NCBI RefSeq assembly: GCF_003116815.1
Contig: NZ_QDKQ01000077.1
Location: 248,001 to 312,000 of the forward strand
Direction of reading: 5' to 3'
DNA from: Caulobacter endophyticus
GTDB taxonomy: Bacteria; Pseudomonadota; Alphaproteobacteria; Caulobacterales; Caulobacteraceae
Length of the DNA: 64,000 nt
Shown here: positions 8,507 through 15,356 of the stretch, piece by piece
Layout of the letters: the number at the start of each line of letters is the position of its first letter
Position numbering within the stretch: the first letter of the stretch is position 1
Made by a program: the position numbers and the translations under genes
The notes under the pieces: generated by a model
Seen by the model: the letters and a program-made list of their open reading frames with translations, nothing else
The model's database searches: none
Told to the model about the DNA's origin: nothing

Positions 8507-9621
8507 ATGATGGTGCGTCGTTGAAAAGTCCCCGCAAAGCCAAGACGGCCAAGCCGTCTTCCGCGCGTGGTCCGTCGCCCACGCCCAGGCCTGGACCCAA
8601 GACGATCACCATTCACGACGTCGCCCGTCACGCCGGCGTCGGCTCGATGACCGTCTCGCGGGTGATCCGCGGGGCCGGCAATGTCAGCGCGGGCATGCGC
8701 GAGAAGGTCGAGGCCTCGGTCCGCGTCCTGAACTACCAAGTCAATGTCGCCGCCCGCGCCACGCGCTCGCGCTCGTCCGCCGCCCGGGTCGGGATCCTCT
8801 ACAGCAACCCCAGCGCCTCCTATCTCAGCGAGATCATGGTCGGCGGGCTGGAGCAGAGTTCGCGCCTGGCCAGCCACCTGATGCTGGAGCGATGCGAGGG
8901 GTTGGCGGGCCAGAAACAGGCGGTCAAGCGTCTGCTGGCTGCCGGCGTCGACGGGGTGATCCTGCCGCCGCCGCTGTGCGACTCCCGCCAGACCATCAAC
9001 ATGCTGCGCGCCGAGGGGGTGACGGTGCTGGCCCTGGCGACGGCCCGGCCGATGATCGACGTCTCCAGCGTACGCATCGACGACTTCGAGGGCGCGCTGG
9101 CCATGACCCGCCACCTGATCGCGCTGGGCCACCGCGACATCGCCTTCATCAAGGGAGACCCCCAGCACACCCCGACCGAGCTCCGCTACGAGGGCTTCCT
9201 GGCCGGAATGTCAGAAGCCGGTCTGACAGTGCGGCCCGACTGGGTGGCCCAGGGGCTGTTCACCTATCGCTCGGGCCTTGCGGCGGCGGAGAAGCTGTTC
9301 GAGGCGCGGCTGCGGCCCAGCGCCATCTTCGCCAGCAACGACGACATGGCGGCCGCCGCCTTGGCCGTGGCCCACGGCCGTCAGATCGCCGTGCCGCGCG
9401 ACCTGACCATCTGCGGATTCGACGACACCGCGGTCGCCACCACCGTCTGGCCGGAGGTTACGACCATCCACCAGCCGATCGCCGAGATGGGTCGCGCGGC
9501 CGTACGGCTGATCGTCGACGAGATCCGCGCCCGCAAGACGGGTGGCGATCCCGCGCCTGTTCATCACCTGCTGCCCTTCACCCTGATGGAGCGGGACTCG
9601 TCGGGCCCCGCGCCGCCTTAA
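8500..9621 (+). CDS. LacI-family transcriptional regulator (paralogue 2)
   Basis: About 373 aa from a GTG at 8500 (AGGA upstream at 8483-8486); the frame is open to a TTG at 8434, and the exact start is uncertain. A basic Pro/Ser-rich leader of about 35 residues precedes the helix-turn-helix 'TIHDVARHAGVGSMTVSRVIRG'. The effector domain parallels paralogue 1: 'ARVGILYSNPSASYLSE', 'GVDGVILPPPLCDS', 'HRDIAFIKGDPQHT', 'PSAIFASNDDMAAA', 'FDDTAVATTVWPEVTTIHQP'. The shared S-M-T-x-S-R-V recognition segment suggests both regulators read the same or overlapping operators. It ends 4 bp past the stop of the convergent ROK gene (9618), so the two genes overlap at their 3' ends. Confidence 0.93.
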   Translation: MNNDGASLKSPRKAKTAKPSSARGPSPTPRPGPKTITIHDVARHAGVGSMTVSRVIRGAGNVSAGMREKVEASVRVLNYQVNVAARATRSRSSAARVGILYSNPSASYLSEIMVGGLEQSSRLASHLMLERCEGLAGQKQAVKRLLAAGVDGVILPPPLCDSRQTINMLRAEGVTVLALATARPMIDVSSVRIDDFEGALAMTRHLIALGHRDIAFIKGDPQHTPTELRYEGFLAGMSEAGLTVRPDWVAQGLFTYRSGLAAAEKLFEARLRPSAIFASNDDMAAAALAVAHGRQIAVPRDLTICGFDDTAVATTVWPEVTTIHQPIAEMGRAAVRLIVDEIRARKTGGDPAPVHHLLPFTLMERDSSGPAPP

Positions 9622-10550
9622 GCGGCTGGGGCGGCCAGCAGTTCGCGGGCTTCCTCCACGCTCCACAGTCGCGCCGCGCCGCGCACGCCCGAGGCGTCAC
9701 CCCAGACGGCCGGCTTGATCCGCGTGCTCCAGCGGTCGGCGAAGACATGACGCGAGACGAGCTCTGGCAGGCGCTGGCAGACTTCGGGAACGTTCGACAG
9801 CCCGCCGCCGACGACGATGGCGTCGGGGTCGAGGATATTGCAGAGCACCGCCACCGATCGGCCCAGGCGATCCATTAGCCGGTCGAAGGCGGTGGTCGCG
9901 GCGGGATCTCCCGCTCTCCAGGCGGCGATGATCTGCTCGCCGCTCCAGCTTTGGCCCGTGCTCTCCTGGAAGTCGCGCCGCAGGCCGGTGCCCGACACCC
10001 ACATCTCCAGGCAGCCGTTCTGGCCGCACCAGCAGCGGGGACCTTCGCGCTCCTCGACGGTAGGCCAGGGCAGGGGCATGTGGCCCCATTCGCCGGCGAT
10101 GCCGTTCTCGCCCTCGATCAGCTTGCCGTCGACGACGAGGCCGCCGCCGCAGCCGGTGCCCAGGATGATAGCGAACACCACCCGTGCGCCCGCCCCAGCG
10201 CCGTCGACGGCTTCCGACAGGGCCAGGCAGTTGGCGTCGTTGGCCAGCCGTACGGGGCGGTCCAGCGCCTCGGACAGGTCCTCGCGGAAGCGCCGGCCGT
10301 TCAGATAAAGCGAGTTGGCGTTGCGCATCACGCCGGTGGCCGGCGAGATCGAGCCTGGCGCGCCGATCCCCAGGGTGCCGCGCGCGCCGAGCTTCTGTTC
10401 CAGTTGGCCAACCAGGTCGCGGACGGTGCTCAGCGCCTTGTCGTAGTCGCCCGGGTTGGGCACGCGGGCCTTGGCCAGCAGCCTGCCGCTAGGGTCCAGG
10501 GCGGCTGCCTCCACCTTGGTGCCGCCGAAATCCACACCGATCTGAATCAC
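9618..10550 (-). CDS. ROK-family sugar kinase (fructokinase/glucokinase-like)
   Basis: 310 aa from a GTG at 10550 that overlaps the TGA of the GH88 gene (GTGA), preferred over an upstream TTG. ATP-binding motif 'IGVDFGGTKVEAA' is at the N-terminus, with 'LANDANCLALSEA', 'GTGCGGGLVVDG', 'GENGIAGEWGHMPL' and the ROK zinc motif 'CWCGQNGCLEMWVSGTGL' following. The final part 'LDPDAIVVGGGLSNVPEV' is the ROK C-terminal signature. It would phosphorylate a hexose (or amino sugar) in the cytoplasm. It is the last gene of the operon symporter-GH88-kinase, so its substrate is probably a sugar released from the imported oligosaccharide. Confidence 0.92.
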   Translation of the reverse strand: MIQIGVDFGGTKVEAAALDPSGRLLAKARVPNPGDYDKALSTVRDLVGQLEQKLGARGTLGIGAPGSISPATGVMRNANSLYLNGRRFREDLSEALDRPVRLANDANCLALSEAVDGAGAGARVVFAIILGTGCGGGLVVDGKLIEGENGIAGEWGHMPLPWPTVEEREGPRCWCGQNGCLEMWVSGTGLRRDFQESTGQSWSGEQIIAAWRAGDPAATTAFDRLMDRLGRSVAVLCNILDPDAIVVGGGLSNVPEVCQRLPELVSRHVFADRWSTRIKPAVWGDASGVRGAARLWSVEEARELLAAPAA

Positions 10551-11740
10551 CAGTAGGGCTCCCAAACCCGGGTGAGGCGCACCAGCGCCTCAAGGAAGAA
10601 GTAGTCGCCCCAGATGCAGGCCTCATCGACGCCGACGCGGTTGGGCATGTGGTAGACGCCGTGAGCCAGAACGCCGGTCCCTGGCTTGCCCAGCGGCAGC
10701 AGGTAGTGGTCGCCCAGGGTCTCGACCATCGCCAGGGCGGCGGCCTCGTAGGTCTCACGATCGGGATCGGTCAACGGCAGGGCGCGGGCCAACTCCAGCA
10801 GGCCGCAGGCGGCGATGGCGGCGGCCGAACTGTCGCGTTCGTGCGGGGCGTCGGTGAAGATCAGGTCCCAGCAGCAGACCAGATCGTCCGGCAGGCGGTT
10901 CAGGAAGTAGCTGGCCAGCCGGGCGGCCAGGGCGATCAGGTCCGGATCGGCCTTGTAGCGATGCACCAGCGGGAAGCCCGAGATCCCCCAGGCCTGGCCA
11001 CGCGCCCAGCAGGAGTCGTCGCTGAAGCCCTGGTGGGTGCTGCCGCGCAGCGGCGCGCCCGATTTCGGGTCCATGTAGAAGGTGTGGAAGGTCGAGGCGT
11101 CGGGCCGCACGATGTGGCGGGCGGCCGCCTCGATGTGCGTGTGGGCCGCCTCGCGGAAGCTGGGATCGCCCGTCTCCTCGCTGGCCCAGTAGAGCAGGGG
11201 CAGGTTGAGGTTGCAGTCGATGATCATCCGCCCGGCCTGCTCAGGGTCGGAAAGATCGCCCCAGGCCTGGATGATGCCGGCGGCCGGCAGGTAGCGGGTC
11301 ATCAGCCGGCGGGCGGCGGCCAGGGCTGCCTCGCGGCCGCTCTCGTTGCCCGTCAGCTTCCAGGCGGAGACGCAGGAAAGCGAATAGAGGAAGCCCAGGT
11401 CGTGGTGGTCGACATTGACCTCGCGTTCGATCCGGTCGCGGAAGCTCTCGACCTGGCGCTCGGCCGCCCGGCGATAGCGAGCCTCGCCGCTGGCCTCGAA
11501 GGCCAGCCACAGCATCCCGGTCCAGAAGCCATTGGTCCACTCGGTGTTGTCCATCGGCGCATAGACCCCGCCCTCGCTGGAAGGCTTGGGGAAGGCGTCG
11601 GTGAAGAGGTCCAGACTGGCGTCTATGCGGGCCAGGACGGCCGCCAGTATGGCCTCGAGCCTGGCTTTGTCGGGGCGGGGGCGCGCCAAAATCTCGTCGG
11701 CGCGGCGCAGCGGCTCGCGGAGGGAAGCGGATAGAGACAT
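10547..11740 (-). CDS. GH88 unsaturated glucuronyl/galacturonyl hydrolase
   Basis: 397 aa with no signal peptide, so cytoplasmic. The (alpha/alpha)6 barrel has the family signatures 'NTEWTNGFWTGMLWLAFEAS', 'VDHHDLGFLYS', 'RMIIDCNLNLPLLYWAS' and 'CWARGQAWGISGF'. Asp114 and Asp175 are 61 residues apart, the same spacing as the catalytic Asp88 and Asp149 of Bacillus UGL as I recall them. The enzyme hydrates the 4,5-unsaturated uronic acid that polysaccharide lyases leave at the non-reducing end, freeing the uronate. Its presence implies a lyase acting upstream, and the heparinase II/III-like protein at 21415 is the obvious candidate. It lies 2 bp from the symporter gene and overlaps the kinase gene. 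Confidence 0.93.
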   Translation of the reverse strand: MSLSASLREPLRRADEILARPRPDKARLEAILAAVLARIDASLDLFTDAFPKPSSEGGVYAPMDNTEWTNGFWTGMLWLAFEASGEARYRRAAERQVESFRDRIEREVNVDHHDLGFLYSLSCVSAWKLTGNESGREAALAAARRLMTRYLPAAGIIQAWGDLSDPEQAGRMIIDCNLNLPLLYWASEETGDPSFREAAHTHIEAAARHIVRPDASTFHTFYMDPKSGAPLRGSTHQGFSDDSCWARGQAWGISGFPLVHRYKADPDLIALAARLASYFLNRLPDDLVCCWDLIFTDAPHERDSSAAAIAACGLLELARALPLTDPDRETYEAAALAMVETLGDHYLLPLGKPGTGVLAHGVYHMPNRVGVDEACIWGDYFFLEALVRLTRVWEPYW

Positions 11741-11742
11741 CG

Positions 11743-13020
11743 TCAGTTGACCTTGGCCACGTCGCCGCCGCCCAGGTCGGCTTGCGCCAGGGCCGGATCC
11801 GGCTCGGCGTCCTTGGCGGGCGGGGCTTCACGCGGGGTGGGGGAGAGGGCGAACACCGAGGCCACCCAGAAGGCGGCGGCGAACAGGGCGATGAGCAGAT
11901 AGGTGCTGGGGAAGCCGATCAGGTCGTAGCTCTTGCCGACGATCGGCGAGAGGATGGCCAGGCCCAGCGAGTGGCCGAAGCTGACGCCCACCAGATAGAG
12001 CGTCGAGGCCAGGCGGTTTTCGAAGTGGAAGGCGATGTAGCGGAAGATCGACACCACCAGGATCGGCAGTTCCAGCGAGTGCAGCATCTTCATCGCCGAG
12101 ATCGGCACGGGGCCGTGCACCAGGCCTGACCCGGCGATGCGCACGATCATGATCGCCGCGGCCAGCAGGAGGCCGTTCTTGGCCCCGATCCTGTTCACGA
12201 CGAACGGCGCGACGAACAGCATGCCGGCTTCCAGGAAGATCTGGGCCGAGTTCAGGTACCCGAACATGGCCGCGCCCTGCTTGGGATCGGCGAAGTGCGA
12301 GGCGTAGAAGGCCGGGAACTGCTGATCGTAGACGAGATAGAGATTGGTCACGCCCAGGATCAGCACCATGAAGCCCCAGAACTTCGGCAGCTTGAAGATG
12401 GCCATGGCGTCGGTGGCCTTCAGCGCGCTGGAACTTTCGCGCTCGTCGGCGCTGGGCTCGATCTTCGCAAACGCCAGCAGCGGCAGCAGCACAAGGCCCG
12501 CGCACGAGGCCAGGGCGAAGTTATAGAGCGGGTCAAGGTTGAACAGCCGGCCCGAGAAGAATGCGGCGGCCGCGAAGCCCAGCGAGCCCCACAGGCGGGC
12601 GCGACTGTATTCGAAGCCGTATTTGCGACCCACGCGGTCGACGAAAGATTCCAGGGCGTAGCTGCCGGCGATGAATGTGACGCCCAGATAGGCCCCGCCC
12701 GCGATCGCCCCCAGAAGCAGGTTGGTCTTCAGCAGGGGGCCATAGACGAAGGCGAAGAAGGCGCCCGACAGCACGACCAGCACGCTGATCAGCCACAGGA
12801 CGGTCTTGCGCAGACCCACCTTGTCGGAAACGAAGCCGTACAAGGGCTGGGAGATCATCGCGAAGATGAAGTTGGCGGCGAAGACCACGCCGGTCTCCGC
12901 GCCGGAAAGGCCCAGGGTCCGCTTCAGCCACAGGGCCAGCAGCGAGATGCTCATGGCCTGGGCGAAGAAGTAGAAGAAGAGGAAGGCGCTCAGCAGCGCG
13001 TAGTTCTTCCTGATGGCCAT
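11743..13020 (-). CDS. LacY-like oligosaccharide:H+ symporter (MFS)
   Basis: 425 aa, 12 predicted membrane segments. The N-terminus 'YALLSAFLFFYFFAQAMSISLLALWLKRTLGLSGAETGVVFAANFIFAMISQPLYG' resembles LacY/RafB, with 'DKVGLRKTVLW' in the loop between helices 2 and 3 and 'EYSRARLWGSLGFA' like the LacY helix-5 region. It would carry short oligosaccharides across the inner membrane with protons. GGGAGG precedes the ATG. It is the first gene of the operon with GH88 and the ROK kinase; operator site 4 lies 69 bp upstream in the divergent promoter region shared with a GH28-like gene. Confidence 0.92.
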   Translation of the reverse strand: MAIRKNYALLSAFLFFYFFAQAMSISLLALWLKRTLGLSGAETGVVFAANFIFAMISQPLYGFVSDKVGLRKTVLWLISVLVVLSGAFFAFVYGPLLKTNLLLGAIAGGAYLGVTFIAGSYALESFVDRVGRKYGFEYSRARLWGSLGFAAAAFFSGRLFNLDPLYNFALASCAGLVLLPLLAFAKIEPSADERESSSALKATDAMAIFKLPKFWGFMVLILGVTNLYLVYDQQFPAFYASHFADPKQGAAMFGYLNSAQIFLEAGMLFVAPFVVNRIGAKNGLLLAAAIMIVRIAGSGLVHGPVPISAMKMLHSLELPILVVSIFRYIAFHFENRLASTLYLVGVSFGHSLGLAILSPIVGKSYDLIGFPSTYLLIALFAAAFWVASVFALSPTPREAPPAKDAEPDPALAQADLGGGDVAKVN

Positions 13021-13088
13021 GCGACAACCTCCCGCGCCGGCCGCGCTGCGTGGCGCGACTGGTCCGACCCTAGGGTCATAGACTGATC

Positions 13089-13102
13089 TGATAACGATAC
13101 CA
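13089..13102. promoter_or_regulatory. LacI-type operator variant TGATAACGATACCA (site 4, symporter operon)
   Basis: Two changes from the consensus, both to bases seen at other sites of the set. It lies upstream of the minus-strand symporter gene, 67 bp centre to centre from site 5. Confidence 0.7.
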
Positions 13103-13155
13103 AGTGCTTTCGGCGTCGTTCTCGCTCACCGGGCCGGGGGCTTGCGTGAGTGAAA

Positions 13156-13169
13156 TGATATCGATATCA
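13156..13169. promoter_or_regulatory. LacI-type operator TGATATCGATATCA (site 5, GH28-like)
   Basis: Perfect palindrome 118 bp upstream of the plus-strand GH28-like gene. A possible -35 TTGCGT (13142-13147) and -10 TATCAA (13165-13170), 17 bp apart, put the operator over the -10 region. Confidence 0.78.
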
Positions 13170-13287
13170 ATATTCGTGTTCGAGCGATCCGCAAGGCTTT
13201 TCGACGCCCCGCGTCGACTGTGGGGCCCGATGCGGAAAACAATGACGCCGCCCGCCGGGCAGAGCGTCGCCTGGGGAGGAGTGCGCG

Positions 13288-14718
13288 ATGGGGTTCACGG
13301 CTCGAAAATCGTCCTGGCTGGGGCTGGCCAGTGCGGCCGTCCTGGCGCTGGCGGCGGGATCCGCCTGCGCGGCCGACCAGGTCGAAACGCCCGGCCTGTA
13401 CGTCTATCCGCTGCCGCCGGGCGGCCTGTTCTACAGCATGCACAACGACACGTTCACGGTGCGGGTGCGCAAGCCGGGCGGTCCCTGGCGCGACCTCTAC
13501 GAATACAACGCAAAAGTCGATTCCGACGGGCCCAGCGACGTCTCGGTCGTGCAATTCGACTTCACGGGCCAGGTCGAGATCGGCGTGCGCAAGAACAACG
13601 GCGACTTCAAGCGCGTCGAGGTTCGTCCCGCCAGCAAGGCGATCAGGCACCGGGTCGAGAACGGCATCGTGCTCTTCACCATCGACAAGCCGCAGAACCT
13701 GTCGGTCGAGTTCGACGGCGACCGGCTGCACAACCTGCACGTCTTTGCCGGTGCGCCGATCGCCAGGCCGGCGCCGGGGCCGGACGTGGTGTTCTATGAG
13801 CCGGGACTGCACGCGCCGGCCGGCGGCGTGTTCCCGGTGAAGTCGGGCCAGACGGTCTATGTCGCCGGCGGCGCGATCCTGCAGGGCGTATTCAAGCCCG
13901 AGAAGGTCGAGAACGTCCGCATCATCGGTCGCGGTATCGTTGACCGGCCCGCCGATCAGCTGGTCGTGCAGAATTCGAAGAACGTCACCGTCGAAGGGCT
14001 GACCTTCCTGACGCCCAAGCACGGCACTATCGCCTGCGCCTCGTCCAGCAATGTGACCTTCAAGGATATCAAGACCTTGAGCAACGGCTCTTGGTCGGAC
14101 GGGGTCAACGTGTTCGCCTGCAGCGAGGTGACCGTCGAGCGGGCCTTCATCCGCACCTCCGACGACAGCGTGGCGGTCTACGCGACCCGCAAGTCCGGCG
14201 TTGGCGACACCAGGCGCGTGCGGGTGCGGGACTCGACCTTCTGGCCCGACGTGGCGCACGCGGTGTTCATCGGCCTGCACGGCGACACCAAGGCTCGCAA
14301 CGTTCTGGAGGACCTGCGCTTCGAGAACATCGACATCCTGGGCCTCGACGAGGACGATCCCGAGTACCAGGGCGCGCTGGCGATCAGCGCCGGCGACGAC
14401 AACACCGTCCGCGACGTGCTGTTCGACGACATCCGTGTCGAGCAGATCGAGGAGGGCAAGCTGTTCAACGTACGCACGGTGTTCAACGCCAAGTACGGCA
14501 CGAGCCCGGGCCTTCTGGTCGACGGCGTGCGATTCAGGAACATCCGCTTTTCCGGCGCCGGCTGGCCCAGCCCATCGACGATCTCGGGCTTCGGTCCCGA
14601 TCGGCCGGTTCGCAATATCAGTTTCGAGAACGTGACCATTGCAGGCAAGCGCTTGAAAGCGGCTGATCCGGCGGTGATCGAGATCGGCCCCAATGTCGAA
14701 GGCGTGACCTTCAAGTAG
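13288..14718 (+). CDS. secreted GH28-like right-handed beta-helix glycosidase (paralogue 1)
   Basis: 476 aa, signal peptide 1-29 (cut after 'GSACA'). An N-terminal beta-sandwich of about 130 residues ('MHNDTFTVRVRKPGGPWRDLYEY') precedes a parallel beta-helix full of short 'V-x-V-x-N-x-x-I' turns. Asp271 in 'SWSDGV' and Asp292/Asp293 in 'TSDDSV' have the same 21-residue spacing as Asp180/201/202 of fungal polygalacturonase, so the catalytic triad of clan GH-N (GH28/GH49) seems kept. It probably cleaves galacturonan-like or related linkages. GGGGAGGAG precedes the ATG. Its paralogue lies at 26920. The precise family and substrate are inferred, and a GH49-like role is possible. Confidence 0.82.
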   Translation: MGFTARKSSWLGLASAAVLALAAGSACAADQVETPGLYVYPLPPGGLFYSMHNDTFTVRVRKPGGPWRDLYEYNAKVDSDGPSDVSVVQFDFTGQVEIGVRKNNGDFKRVEVRPASKAIRHRVENGIVLFTIDKPQNLSVEFDGDRLHNLHVFAGAPIARPAPGPDVVFYEPGLHAPAGGVFPVKSGQTVYVAGGAILQGVFKPEKVENVRIIGRGIVDRPADQLVVQNSKNVTVEGLTFLTPKHGTIACASSSNVTFKDIKTLSNGSWSDGVNVFACSEVTVERAFIRTSDDSVAVYATRKSGVGDTRRVRVRDSTFWPDVAHAVFIGLHGDTKARNVLEDLRFENIDILGLDEDDPEYQGALAISAGDDNTVRDVLFDDIRVEQIEEGKLFNVRTVFNAKYGTSPGLLVDGVRFRNIRFSGAGWPSPSTISGFGPDRPVRNISFENVTIAGKRLKAADPAVIEIGPNVEGVTFK

Positions 14719-14736
14719 CCCGGAGGGTGTCGAGAC

Positions 14737-15024
14737 GTGGTTCATCCGTCCAGCCTGGGCGTCTGCTGGGCGCCTTTGCAGCGCACCGGGCGCGTGGCGC
14801 TGTACCGCCAGATCGCCGAGCGGCTGCGAGCGGCCATACTCGACGGCGAGCGCCGCCTGCCGACCGAGCGCGAGCTGGCCAGCCGGTTCACCGTGGCGCG
14901 AATAACGGTCCGGGCGGCCTTGGATCTGCTGGCCGCCGACGACCTGATCTCGCGCCGGCGACGGCATGGCACCGTGGTTCGTGACGGCGCTTGCAGAAGC
15001 GTGAATCCGACCTTGCCCATGTAA
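14737..15024 (+). CDS. GntR-type HTH-only protein (95 aa)
   Basis: 95 aa from GTG at 14737, with GGAGG at 14722-14726. Residues about 20-80 form a GntR winged helix: 'GRVALYRQIAERLRAAILDGERRLPTERELASRFTVARITVRAALDLLAADDLISRRRRHGTVV'. The protein stops about 15 residues later, so there is no effector-binding domain of any GntR subfamily (these are normally 220-250 aa or more). It may be a remnant of a HutC-type regulator or a functioning minimal DNA-binding protein. It starts 18 bp after the GH28-like stop on the same strand, so it may be co-transcribed. Confidence 0.7.
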   Translation: MVHPSSLGVCWAPLQRTGRVALYRQIAERLRAAILDGERRLPTERELASRFTVARITVRAALDLLAADDLISRRRRHGTVVRDGACRSVNPTLPM

Positions 15025-15356
15025 TCGAGTACGTCGCGCAACGATATATCGCTCGTCGAATACATCTCTATAATCGAGGTCGAGCGACCTGTTCGGATCG
15101 AATGCGATCTCATGTCGGTAGGGCGGACGTTATTTCATTCTTCGTCGATAGGTCGCAGTCACATCAGCAAAGCTGATGCGAATGCTGCGGAAGATCATCG
15201 TCGCGAATCCCGTTGACAGTCATCGAAATGCGCTGGTATCGATAACAACAAGCCGGTCGGAGAGCGTCGTCGCGACGTCTTCGAAAACGGCGCGCGGTCG
15301 GGGTGTCGGCCTCGGCGCAGAGCGACGTCGGACCAAAGTCCGAAGGGGAGGATAGG
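15025..15356. other. 332-bp regulatory gap upstream of TonB-dependent receptor
   Basis: Lower in GC than its neighbours. No coding sequence is convincing; the region could once have held the missing C-terminus of the GntR-type protein, but I see no clear remnant. Its right half holds a promoter (TTGACA at 15213-15218), operator site 6, and the ribosome site GGGGAGG before 15357. Confidence 0.5.
15213..15247 (+). promoter_or_regulatory. sigma-70-like promoter overlapped by LacI-type operator TGGTATCGATAACA (site 6)
   Basis: TTGACA (15213-15218), an 18-bp spacer and TATCGA (15237-15242) make a housekeeping-type promoter. The operator at 15234-15247 covers the whole -10 element, so a bound LacI-type protein would block RNA polymerase directly. 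This is the clearest promoter/operator overlap of the set. Confidence 0.7.

Noticed and set aside
13126-14967. Minus-strand open frame of 613 codons opposite the GH28-like gene
   Set aside because: Overlaps a gene with signal peptide, ribosome site and catalytic motifs; the mirrored protein has only repetitive hydrophilic sequence.
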